A DNA stretch of 6,586 nt from positions 1 to 6,586 of the forward strand of contig JAICTW010000156.1 in NCBI GenBank assembly GCA_025936195.1, written 5' to 3'. The notes below the pieces were generated by a model. It was not told the origin of the DNA and searched no databases. It was given only the letters and a program-made list of their open reading frames with translations. Shown here piece by piece: positions 1 to 5,959 of the stretch. Made by a program: the position numbers and the translations under genes. Source of the stretch: Flavisolibacter sp. (lineage in GTDB: Bacteria; Bacteroidota; Bacteroidia; Chitinophagales; Chitinophagaceae). Position 1 is the stretch's first letter. Every line of letters begins with the position of its first letter.

Positions 1-1834
1 AACAAAAGATGGCGTTGAAAATTTCAGCTACAGCAATGAAAGCGTTTTGGGTGGCAATGGCGAAACCAATATTGACAAGGGAAAAAATAAAAACAAACGC
101 AAACCTTCCTTTGTTTATTGGAGCCCCGACTCTAAGCATTTTGCCCTGGTGCGTACCGATGCAAGAGCGGTAAAAGATCTTTGGGTGATCAACAGTATTG
201 CAGAACCACGTCCTACTTTAGAAACCTATAAATATTGGATGCCCGGCGAAAAAGAAGCACCTGTTGCTTATGTGATTTTGTTTGACAACTCAACAAAAAC
301 ATACAAAGAACTTAACGTAAAACAATTCAAGGACCAGGACATCAATGTTTGGAATGCACGTCCGCTGCAAAGTTCAAGGGACGATGACTGGCGACCTTTG
401 GTATGGCTTGGCACCAATAATAAATTTTATTTCACCAGAACAAGCCGCGACCTGAAACGTATTGATTTATGCACGGTAGATATCAATACAGGTGATGTAA
501 AAACATTGATTCCTGAAAGGTTAAACACTTATGTTGAAACAAGAAGACCGGGCCTGGTGAACAATGGTAATGAAATTATTGAATGGAGTGAGCGGAATGG
601 CTGGGCTCATTTTTATTTATATGATGGTAATGGCAATTTGAAAAATCAAATCACATCAGGACCTTTCCATTGCGAGGACATTGTGGGCATTGATGAAAAG
701 AAAAGAGTGTTGTATTTCACTGCTGCGGGAAGAGAGGCCAATGAAGATCCTTACTATCTGCATTTGTACCGCATCAATTTTGACGGAAGCAATTTGCGTT
801 TGTTGAATGCAGGCGATTTTGATCACAATGCAAGTATGGATGATAACGAACAGTTTTACGTTGATAATTATTCAAGGGTGAATACGGTTCCGAAATCAAC
901 TTTGTACAACAGTGAAGGAAGAAAGATCATGGACATGGAAACAGCCGATCTTTCCTCATTGTTTGCCACCGGATATAAATTCCCTCAAACGTTTAAAATA
1001 AAAGCAGATGATGGCATAACGGATTTATATGGTGTGTTGTACAAACCTTTTGATTTTGATTCCACCAAAAAATATCCCATCATCGAGTATGTGTATCCAG
1101 GCCCGCAGACAGAAGCGGTGAACAGTTCCTTCAGCCGTTCCATGGACCGGGTTGACCGCCTGGCACAATTGGGATTCATTGTGGTTACTGTTGGTAATCG
1201 TGGAGGTAATCCCAGCCGCAGTAAATGGTATCATAATTATGGTTACGGAAATTTAAGAGATTATGGTTTGGCCGATAAAAAAGCGGCTGTTGAACAATTG
1301 GCTGACCGCTATCCTTTTATTGACATTGACCGTGTAGGAATTTATGGTCACTCCGGTGGAGGGTTTATGAGCACTGCCGCTATGTTGGTATATCCAGACT
1401 TTTTTAAAGTGGCGGTTTCTTCATCAGGTAATCATGACAACAGTATTTACAATCGCTGGTGGAGCGAAAAGCATCATGGAGTGAAAGAAACGATCAGTGA
1501 TAAAGGTGATACGACATTTGCTTACAGTATTGACAAGAATCCTGATCTTGCCAAAAACTTAAAAGGACATTTATTGTTGACCACAGGTGATATTGATAAT
1601 AATGTGCATCCCGCAAATACCATTCGCATGGCCAATGCATTAATCAGAGCCAACAAGCGTTTTGATTTATTGCTATTGCCCGGACAACGTCACGGCTATG
1701 CCGATATGCAGGAATATTTCTTCTGGAAGATGGCCGATTACTTCAGCGAATATTTATTAGGCGATTGGCAGCACCCGGTTGATATTGAAGAGATGAACAG
1801 GGAAGTACCGCAGGAGGGAAATAAGAAGAAATGA
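1..1834 (+). CDS. S9 family serine peptidase, DPP IV-like (5' truncated by window)
   Basis: This is a prolyl-oligopeptidase-clan serine exopeptidase, probably periplasmic or surface-exposed, that likely releases short peptides from N-termini. The frame is open from base 2 to the TGA at 1832-1834, giving about 610 codons. Family members usually have 700-800 residues, so the signal peptide and first propeller blades lie upstream. Bases 2-1000 encode a DPPIV_N beta-propeller (WSPDSK and DLWVINS motifs); the rest is the alpha/beta-hydrolase domain. The nucleophile is the Ser of GHSGGGF (codon 1352-1354). The acid is the second Asp of GDIDNNVH (1595-1597) and the His is in GQRHGY (1691-1693). The oxyanion Tyr is in VYPGP (1094-1096). 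Ser-Asp and Asp-His spacings of 81 and 32 residues closely match human DPP IV (78 and 32). The Glu-Glu substrate-clamp motif expected before the WSPDSK blade is not seen, so dipeptidyl specificity is uncertain. The gene is intact at its 3' end. Confidence 0.93.
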   Translation, partial: TKDGVENFSYSNESVLGGNGETNIDKGKNKNKRKPSFVYWSPDSKHFALVRTDARAVKDLWVINSIAEPRPTLETYKYWMPGEKEAPVAYVILFDNSTKTYKELNVKQFKDQDINVWNARPLQSSRDDDWRPLVWLGTNNKFYFTRTSRDLKRIDLCTVDINTGDVKTLIPERLNTYVETRRPGLVNNGNEIIEWSERNGWAHFYLYDGNGNLKNQITSGPFHCEDIVGIDEKKRVLYFTAAGREANEDPYYLHLYRINFDGSNLRLLNAGDFDHNASMDDNEQFYVDNYSRVNTVPKSTLYNSEGRKIMDMETADLSSLFATGYKFPQTFKIKADDGITDLYGVLYKPFDFDSTKKYPIIEYVYPGPQTEAVNSSFSRSMDRVDRLAQLGFIVVTVGNRGGNPSRSKWYHNYGYGNLRDYGLADKKAAVEQLADRYPFIDIDRVGIYGHSGGGFMSTAAMLVYPDFFKVAVSSSGNHDNSIYNRWWSEKHHGVKETISDKGDTTFAYSIDKNPDLAKNLKGHLLLTTGDIDNNVHPANTIRMANALIRANKRFDLLLLPGQRHGYADMQEYFFWKMADYFSEYLLGDWQHPVDIEEMNREVPQEGNKKK

Positions 1835-1852
1835 TAGGTAGTTCAACAATCT

Positions 1853-1922
1853 AAGTTCACGAGTTCTCAAGTTTACGGGTTCACGAGTTTGGTATTACTC
1901 AACTTGCCAACTCGTGAACTCT
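1853..1922. repeat. Octamer quasi-repeat array with inverted arms
   Basis: Five degenerate 8-nt units run from 1853 to 1892 (first unit AAGTTCAC). Their GTT cores fall at 1855, 1863, 1871, 1879 and 1887, exactly 8 nt apart. A reverse-oriented set follows, with AAC cores at 1901, 1909 and 1917, again 8 nt apart. GTTCACGAGTT at 1879-1889 pairs perfectly with AACTCGTGAAC at 1909-1919 across a 19-nt spacer. The first two forward units could pair with the same arm, so alternative folds exist. It lies about 20 nt after the S9 peptidase stop codon. A role in mRNA 3'-end formation is possible, but no U-tract follows the stem. Confidence 0.75.
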
Positions 1923-1990
1923 TTAAGACATTTTAACGAATAGCGGTGCAATATTCGCGGTTGTAGTGCAGTTAATGATTCAGCTTAAAT

Positions 1991-2485
1991 ATGAAATGCA
2001 TCATGTTGTTCCTTTCCGTTGTTTTTGCACTTTGTACATCCTGCGTCAAAGATTCTACTCCGGTTAATCCTGTTCAATCTTTTTCATCAACTGTAAACAA
2101 AACCGTTTTATTGAACCTGGTAAATGATGCCAGGAAGAAAGGGTGTAATTGCGGAAACACGTACTATGCTCCGTCACCAGCACTAACCTGGAATGATCAG
2201 TTGGAGAAAGCTGCTTACGATCATAGCAATGATATGTTTCAAAAAAAATACTTCAGCCATATTGGTTCGGATGGTTCCGGCGCCGGTGAACGCATTACAA
2301 GTGCAGGATATAGCTGGAAATTTTATGGTGAAAACATTGGCGAAGGTTATCGAAGCGAGCAGGAGATTGTAAAAGGATGGCTGAATAGTCCCGGCCATTG
2401 TGCTAATATCATGAACAAGAATTTTAAAGAATTTGGTGTGGCAAGAGTGGGAGATTACTGGACACAGGATTTTGGAAGCAGGTAA
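1991..2485 (+). CDS. CAP/SCP-domain (YkwD-like) putative lipoprotein
   Basis: This is a small secreted protein of the CAP superfamily (CAP/SCP1/PR-1; bacterial YkwD type), whose biochemical role in bacteria is mostly unknown. The 164 residues begin with a hydrophobic signal (residues 4-17) ending in LCTSC. C18 is a likely lipidation site, although the residue at -3 is Cys rather than the usual Leu, so the lipobox is non-standard. A CAP domain fills residues 38-162. Signature parts are DHSNDM (H78), YFSH (H90), GENIG (E114), and WLNSPGHCANIMN (H136) followed by FKEFGVA (E147), which supply the usual His/Glu pocket. C52, C54 and C137 could form disulfides. The length is near minimal for a single CAP domain. 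The ATG at 1991 was chosen because it gives a complete signal; a second ATG at 2003 would shorten it. No Shine-Dalgarno is visible. The gene is probably transcribed alone and converges on the regulator downstream. Confidence 0.92.
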   Translation: MKCIMLFLSVVFALCTSCVKDSTPVNPVQSFSSTVNKTVLLNLVNDARKKGCNCGNTYYAPSPALTWNDQLEKAAYDHSNDMFQKKYFSHIGSDGSGAGERITSAGYSWKFYGENIGEGYRSEQEIVKGWLNSPGHCANIMNKNFKEFGVARVGDYWTQDFGSR

Positions 2486-2687
2486 GATGGAAAATTCATA
2501 ATTCCAATTTAGTCGTGAATAGTTATCTCACCTGATTGCTCTCAGTTTATATGAATTGCCGCCATTGTGACTTTCAAATTAGCAATACAGATAACTACAA
2601 AATCATTCGACTAACTTTTAAAGAACTATTCAAACAAAGTATAGAACTCACCCTGCTCTAAGAAAGATTGAAAAAAAAACTCTTCCA

Positions 2688-2716
2688 CCTAAGTCCCCCT
2701 TTAGGAGACAGGGGGC
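2688..2716 (-). terminator. Weak terminator-like hairpin region, convergent spacer
   Basis: CCCCCT (2695-2700) can pair with AGGGGG (2710-2715). Alternatively, CCTAA (2688-2692) can pair with TTAGG (2701-2705). Read on the minus strand, downstream of the response-regulator stop codon, these stems are followed after about 8 nt by a T9 tract (complement of A9 at 2671-2679). The gap between stem and T-tract is longer than in a standard intrinsic terminator, so the call is tentative. The rest of the 237-nt convergent spacer (2486-2722) holds only a short AATTC-type quasi-repeat at 2493-2510 and no recognisable gene. Confidence 0.3.
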
Positions 2717-2722
2717 GAGGTC

Positions 2723-4072
2723 TTAAATATCATACTTACTCAACCTTCTGTATAATGCCGTTCTAGTAATTCCCAACTCCTTTGCTGCTTTGGAAATATT
2801 GCCATTGTTTTTTTCAATGACACGCAAAATTGTATTCTTTTCAACAGCGCTCAAATTAGTATGTACTTCTTCCCTTTGTGCCGGCGCCGATTCAATTGGT
2901 GAAAAGATAATATCCCTTGCAGAAAGCGTTGTGTCTTCTGCCATGATCACGGCTCTTTCAATGGTGTATTGCAACTCGCGGACATTGCCCGGATAGTGAT
3001 AATTCATCAATTTTTCTGTGGCCAATTTATCAAAGCTTAAATCGGGCTTTAAATATTTACTGCTATACACTTTACTGAAATGTTTTGCCAGTAAAAGAAT
3101 ATCGCCTTCACGTTTGCGTAATGGTGGCACTACAATTTCCACCGTGTTAATGCGATAGATCAAATCTTTTCTGAAACGGTTTTCATTGGCCAGCTCCGGT
3201 AATGGAATATTGGTGGCGCAGATCAAACGAATATCAATTGGAACCGGTTCATTGGTTCCCAAACGAATGACCTGGCGATTTTGCAAAACACTTAAAAGCT
3301 TTGCCTGCTGATGCAGGGAAATATTCCCGATCTCATCCAAAAAAAGTGTTCCGGTGTTGGCGCTTTCAAACCTTCCCGTGCGGTCTTCCCTTGCATCAGT
3401 AAAAGCTCCTTTTTTGTGACCAAATAATTCACTTTCAAAAAGCGATTCCGTTAAAGCGCCGACGTCTACTTTAATAAAAGGTTTGGTGCTGCGGTGCGAG
3501 AAATGATGAATAGCTTTTGCGATCAGTTCTTTTCCGGTTCCATTCTCACCCAGAATTAAAATATTAGCATCCGTAGGAGCGATCTTTTGGATCTTGTAAA
3601 AAATATCCTGCATCACTTCCGATTCGCCTAACAGTTCTGTTTCAAAAATGGAAGAAGTGGCCAATGGAGCAAAACCCTTGTTTTCTTTTCTTTTAATGGC
3701 ATCTTTAATGGTTGCGAGTAATTTTTCATTGTGCCAGGGCTTTACCACAAAATCAAATGCGCCTTCTTTTAAGGAACGGATCGCGAGATCAATATCGCCG
3801 TAGGCCGTGATCATAACAACAGCCGCTTCGGAACGGAATTCCTTAATTTTTTTTAGCCAGAAAATTCCTTCATTGCCCGTGTTAATAGAGCTGTTGAAAT
3901 TCATGTCCAGAAGAATGACATCAAAATTCTGCTTTGATAAAATGGAACGCAGGTTCTCCGGATTTTTTTCAGTAACAATTTCTTTCACCTCGGGCCGCAA
4001 TAATAAACGGACAGCGGTCAGCACATCCATATCATCATCAATCACTAAAACAGAAGCAGTTTTTAAAGACAT
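2723..4072 (-). CDS. Sigma-54-dependent response regulator (NtrC/AtoC type)
   Basis: This is a two-component response regulator and bacterial enhancer-binding protein. Phosphorylation by a histidine kinase should let its AAA+ ring remodel sigma-54 RNA polymerase. The 449 residues match the usual size. The receiver domain (about 6-125) has acidic D12-D14, phospho-acceptor D56 in LLDMNF, T89 and K111. The AAA+ domain (about 148-375) has Walker A GENGTGKE (175-182), a sigma-54 contact loop GAFTDA (222-227; GAFTGA is canonical), Walker B TLFLDE (242-247), arginines in NRFRKDLIYR, and PGNVREL (361-367). A Fis-type helix-turn-helix ends the protein (about 424-446, NISKAAKELGITRTALYRRL). The ATG at 4072 is the natural start, just before the receiver domain. 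It diverges from the adaptor/ABC genes, a layout suggesting that it controls them. No histidine kinase gene is visible in the window. Confidence 0.96.
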   Translation of the reverse strand: MSLKTASVLVIDDDMDVLTAVRLLLRPEVKEIVTEKNPENLRSILSKQNFDVILLDMNFNSSINTGNEGIFWLKKIKEFRSEAAVVMITAYGDIDLAIRSLKEGAFDFVVKPWHNEKLLATIKDAIKRKENKGFAPLATSSIFETELLGESEVMQDIFYKIQKIAPTDANILILGENGTGKELIAKAIHHFSHRSTKPFIKVDVGALTESLFESELFGHKKGAFTDAREDRTGRFESANTGTLFLDEIGNISLHQQAKLLSVLQNRQVIRLGTNEPVPIDIRLICATNIPLPELANENRFRKDLIYRINTVEIVVPPLRKREGDILLLAKHFSKVYSSKYLKPDLSFDKLATEKLMNYHYPGNVRELQYTIERAVIMAEDTTLSARDIIFSPIESAPAQREEVHTNLSAVEKNTILRVIEKNNGNISKAAKELGITRTALYRRLSKYDI

Positions 4073-4075
4073 GTT

Positions 4076-4110
4076 CAGTTTGAAGTTTGTAGTTTACAGT
4101 TTGTAGTTCG
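4076..4110. repeat. Heptamer quasi-repeat array in regulator leader
   Basis: Five consecutive 7-nt units (first CAGTTTG, second AAGTTTG) each carry AGTT at the same position. The array begins 3 nt upstream of the response-regulator ATG, so on the minus strand it forms the immediate 5' untranslated leader. It takes the place where a ribosome-binding site would normally lie. Confidence 0.8.
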
Positions 4111-4156
4111 GCTTGCATGGAAGGACAACATTTCACCTGAACGGCAGGCCTGTTGA

Positions 4157-4184
4157 CAACTTCAAACTTCAAACTACAAACTAT
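4157..4184. repeat. Heptamer quasi-repeat array, inverted relative to 4076-4110
   Basis: Four 7-nt units (first CAACTTC, second AAACTTC) run in reverse orientation to the array at 4076-4110. Over 24 nt, 4078-4101 matches the reverse complement of this block (about 4159-4182) with about four mismatches. The two arrays could therefore pair as a long imperfect stem around an intervening segment of about 57 nt. Confidence 0.75.
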
Positions 4185-4395
4185 TCGTGGCGAATCTACA
4201 ACTATGCCGTAATACAAAGTTTTGAAAATGAGCATTGCATTTTACTCTCTTAATATGAACTGTATCAAAAACGGACATCATCTGTACGTTAACGAACATT
4301 TTCGTAGATTGCAAATTCTGTAACCTATTGATTCCCATAAACGTCAAATTCTGGCATTGGATTCCTTTAAGGAAAGCAAGTTTCTGCATGTGAAT

Positions 4396-4429
4396 GAACC
4401 ATCCCGCAGAACTGACTGTGGGATGGTTC
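4396..4429. repeat. 13-bp inverted repeat / hairpin upstream of the adaptor gene
   Basis: GAACCATCCCGCA (4396-4408) pairs with TGTGGGATGGTTC (4417-4429) over 13 positions, all Watson-Crick except one G-U, around an 8-nt loop. It ends 17 nt before the proposed GTG start at 4447. The downstream bases (TTAAAAAAC) are not U-rich, so a standard intrinsic terminator is unlikely. An operator, a leader RNA structure controlling translation, or a transcript end of an unseen small RNA are possible. An alternative ATG at 4423 lies inside the right arm. Confidence 0.7.
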
Positions 4430-4446
4430 TTAAAAAACTAACCACC

Positions 4447-5700
4447 GTGGATAGAAAAATTGAAAAAAAGAAATGGAGTAGCAAACGTATCATGACCATT
4501 GCCGGAATTGCCGGTGTGGTTGTATTGATCGCCGCCAGCATTTATTTCACTTCGGGAAAAGCCAAGCTGAATGTTGATCCCGAACGCATCACGGTTAGTG
4601 AAGTAGCAAAAGGACCTTTCCAGGAATTCATTCCGGTTAATGGAGTTGTGCTTCCGGTTACCACTATTTATTTGGATGCCGTAGAAGGCGGAAGGGTAGA
4701 AGAGAAATATGTTGAAGACGGATCGTTTGTAAAAAAGGACCAACCTATCCTGCGTTTGTCCAATACAGATATTGAATTGAATTTAGTAAATCAACAGACA
4801 TCTGTTTATAACCTTCTCACTCAAATGCAGATCTCCCGCAATGCAGCACAACAAAATACCGTGAACAAGCTCAATCAAATGACGGATGTGGAAAGCGATT
4901 TCAAAGAAGCAAAGAGGGTTTATGATCTCGACAAATATTTGTACGATCAGAAAGCAATTGGCTTGCAGGAATACAAACAGGCAGAGAACAATTACAATTA
5001 TTATTTGGAAAAGGCAAAGCTTACACGACAGTTGCTGAAACAGGATTCCCTTTCCAATGCACAACAGGTCTCGCAGGCGCAGCAATCGTACAACGGATCA
5101 CAAAACGCATTGAATGTGATGCGTAAAAAAGTAGGTGATTTAATTGTTCGTGCACCCATTGACGGGCAACTGACTTCACTCGATGCAGAGATCGGGCAAA
5201 ATAAGAATAAAGGCGAACGTCTTGGACAGGTTGATGTGTTGAGTGGATATAAAGTACGGGTAGATGTGGACGAACACTATTTATCAAGAGTAGTGATTGG
5301 CTTAACGGGCGAAACTTCTTTTGCCGGAAATGATTACAAGTTGAAAATAACAAAAGTGTATTCGCAGGTAAACAACGGACGTTTCCAGGTGGATATGCAA
5401 TTCATGGATAAAGTGCCTGAAGGAATTCGTCGCGGACAAACCCTGCAAATTCGTTTGGCATTGAGTGATGAAACACAAGCCTTGTTATTGGCAAAAGGTG
5501 GATTCTATCAGCAAACAGGTGGTAACTGGGTATTTAAATTAGATAACGATGGGAAGACGGCTTACAAAGTAGATGTGCAACTGGGCCGTCAAAATCCGGA
5601 TTACTATGAAGTGCTTTCAGGGTTGAAGCCAGGTGATAAAGTAGTAACGTCAAGTTATGAGAATTACGGAAATATGCAGGAACTGGTGTTGAAGAAGTGA
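4447..5700 (+). CDS. HlyD/MacA-type periplasmic adaptor (membrane fusion protein)
   Basis: This is the adaptor subunit of a tripartite exporter, anchored in the inner membrane and bridging an ABC-type pump to an outer-membrane channel. Numbered from the GTG, the 417 residues show a basic N-terminus (DRKIEKKKW) and one membrane helix (about 15-34). The first lipoyl half is about 70-110 (GGRVEEKYVEDGSFVKKDQP), the coiled-coil hairpin about 110-228 (Gln/Asn/Lys-rich, with LQEYKQAENNYNYYLEKAK), and the second lipoyl half about 230-262 (DLIVRAPIDGQL). Beta-barrel and membrane-proximal domains follow, with GLKPGDKVVTSSYENY near the end. The start is uncertain: TTG 4357, ATG 4423 and GTG 4447 are all in frame. 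GTG is preferred because VDRKIEKKKW looks like the usual family N-terminus and the upstream codons lie in a strong hairpin; its leader is A-rich. An ABC ATPase follows 557 nt downstream on the same strand, supporting a MacAB-like rather than RND partner. Confidence 0.93.
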   Translation: MDRKIEKKKWSSKRIMTIAGIAGVVVLIAASIYFTSGKAKLNVDPERITVSEVAKGPFQEFIPVNGVVLPVTTIYLDAVEGGRVEEKYVEDGSFVKKDQPILRLSNTDIELNLVNQQTSVYNLLTQMQISRNAAQQNTVNKLNQMTDVESDFKEAKRVYDLDKYLYDQKAIGLQEYKQAENNYNYYLEKAKLTRQLLKQDSLSNAQQVSQAQQSYNGSQNALNVMRKKVGDLIVRAPIDGQLTSLDAEIGQNKNKGERLGQVDVLSGYKVRVDVDEHYLSRVVIGLTGETSFAGNDYKLKITKVYSQVNNGRFQVDMQFMDKVPEGIRRGQTLQIRLALSDETQALLLAKGGFYQQTGGNWVFKLDNDGKTAYKVDVQLGRQNPDYYEVLSGLKPGDKVVTSSYENYGNMQELVLKK

Positions 5701-5742
5701 GTGGAGCGAGTAGTGAGTAGCAAGTGGCAAGTAGTGCGTGAG
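5701..5742. repeat. Heptamer quasi-repeat array directly after the adaptor stop codon
   Basis: Six consecutive 7-nt units start at the base after the adaptor TGA. Examples are GAGTAGT (5708-5714) and AAGTGGC (5722-5728). The AGT-like core recurs every 7 nt. Its sequence differs from the other arrays in the window while the period is the same. Confidence 0.75.
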
Positions 5743-5768
5743 AAAATTAAGTGAACGTTCTTTAAAAG

Positions 5769-5810
5769 AGTTTACAGTTTGCAGTTGGCAGTTTTCAGTT
5801 GGGAGTTCAG
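5769..5810. repeat. Heptamer quasi-repeat array (AGTT core)
   Basis: Six 7-nt units have AGTT at 5769, 5776, 5783, 5790, 5797 and 5804 without a break in period; the first unit is AGTTTAC. The core is shared with the array at 4076-4110, but the variable three bases differ. It lies 26 nt after the preceding array of different core. Confidence 0.8.
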
Positions 5811-5840
5811 AGCCGGAGCATTCGTTGAATGAAATTATGT

Positions 5841-5865
5841 AAGGATTTGCCACCGGCAAATCCTT
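5841..5865. repeat. Perfect 11-bp hairpin inside the transport locus
   Basis: AAGGATTTGCC (5841-5851) and GGCAAATCCTT (5855-5865) are exact reverse complements around a 3-nt ACC loop. A smaller hairpin, CATTC-GTT-GAATG, precedes it at 5819-5831. No U-tract follows (next bases CAATGAAG), so it is not a textbook terminator. It could cause partial termination, stabilise the upstream adaptor mRNA end, or be a dispersed palindromic element. Confidence 0.7.
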
Positions 5866-5959
5866 CAATGAAGTAAAGTTCTTTTGAATCAGGTTATCGC
5901 AGGAAATCCGTTAACTAAAGAACTCTTCAATTCACGTTTCACGATAAAAAACCACTGTT

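Larger units (their letters stand above)
4073..4446. other. 374-nt divergent spacer between regulator and adaptor gene
   Basis: This spacer should hold the promoters of both divergent genes. It contains two mutually inverted heptamer arrays (4076-4110 and 4157-4184), about 210 nt without recognised structure, and a 13-bp hairpin at 4396-4429. Scanning by eye found no GG-N10-GC sigma-54 core on either strand and no good Bacteroidota -7 box (TAnnTTTG). The closest approach is AAGTTTTG near 4215-4222. Short open frames crossing this region have no protein-like features. Confidence 0.7.

Noticed and set aside
47..49. TTG as the start codon of the S9 peptidase
   Set aside because: The same frame is open back to base 2 with family-like sequence (TKDGVENFSY), and the propeller would be incomplete. 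The true start lies upstream of the window.
3807..4106. 99-codon plus-strand open frame
   Set aside because: It lies antisense to the receiver domain of the regulator, with no domain or signal; it is a shadow of that gene.
4311..4325. Minus-strand sigma-54-like site (GGTTA...TTTGCA)
   Set aside because: GG and GC are separated by 11 rather than 10 nt, a change that normally abolishes recognition.
4352..4368. Possible sigma-54 -24 element (TGGCAT) upstream of the adaptor
   Set aside because: The bases at the -12 position read TCCT rather than TTGC, so the essential GC is missing at the right spacing.
4357..4446. N-terminal extension of the adaptor from TTG 4357 or ATG 4423
   Set aside because: The extra residues are not membrane- or family-like and the stretch is dominated by a 13-bp hairpin. 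GTG 4447 gives the expected basic N-terminus. ATG 4423 remains possible.
5725..5740. TGGCAAGTAGTGCG as a sigma-54 promoter
   Set aside because: It is part of the heptamer array and the GC falls at the wrong spacing.
5650..5868. 72-codon minus-strand open frame
   Set aside because: Its protein-like repetitive part (THYLPLATHYSLHS) is just the heptamer array read in one frame.
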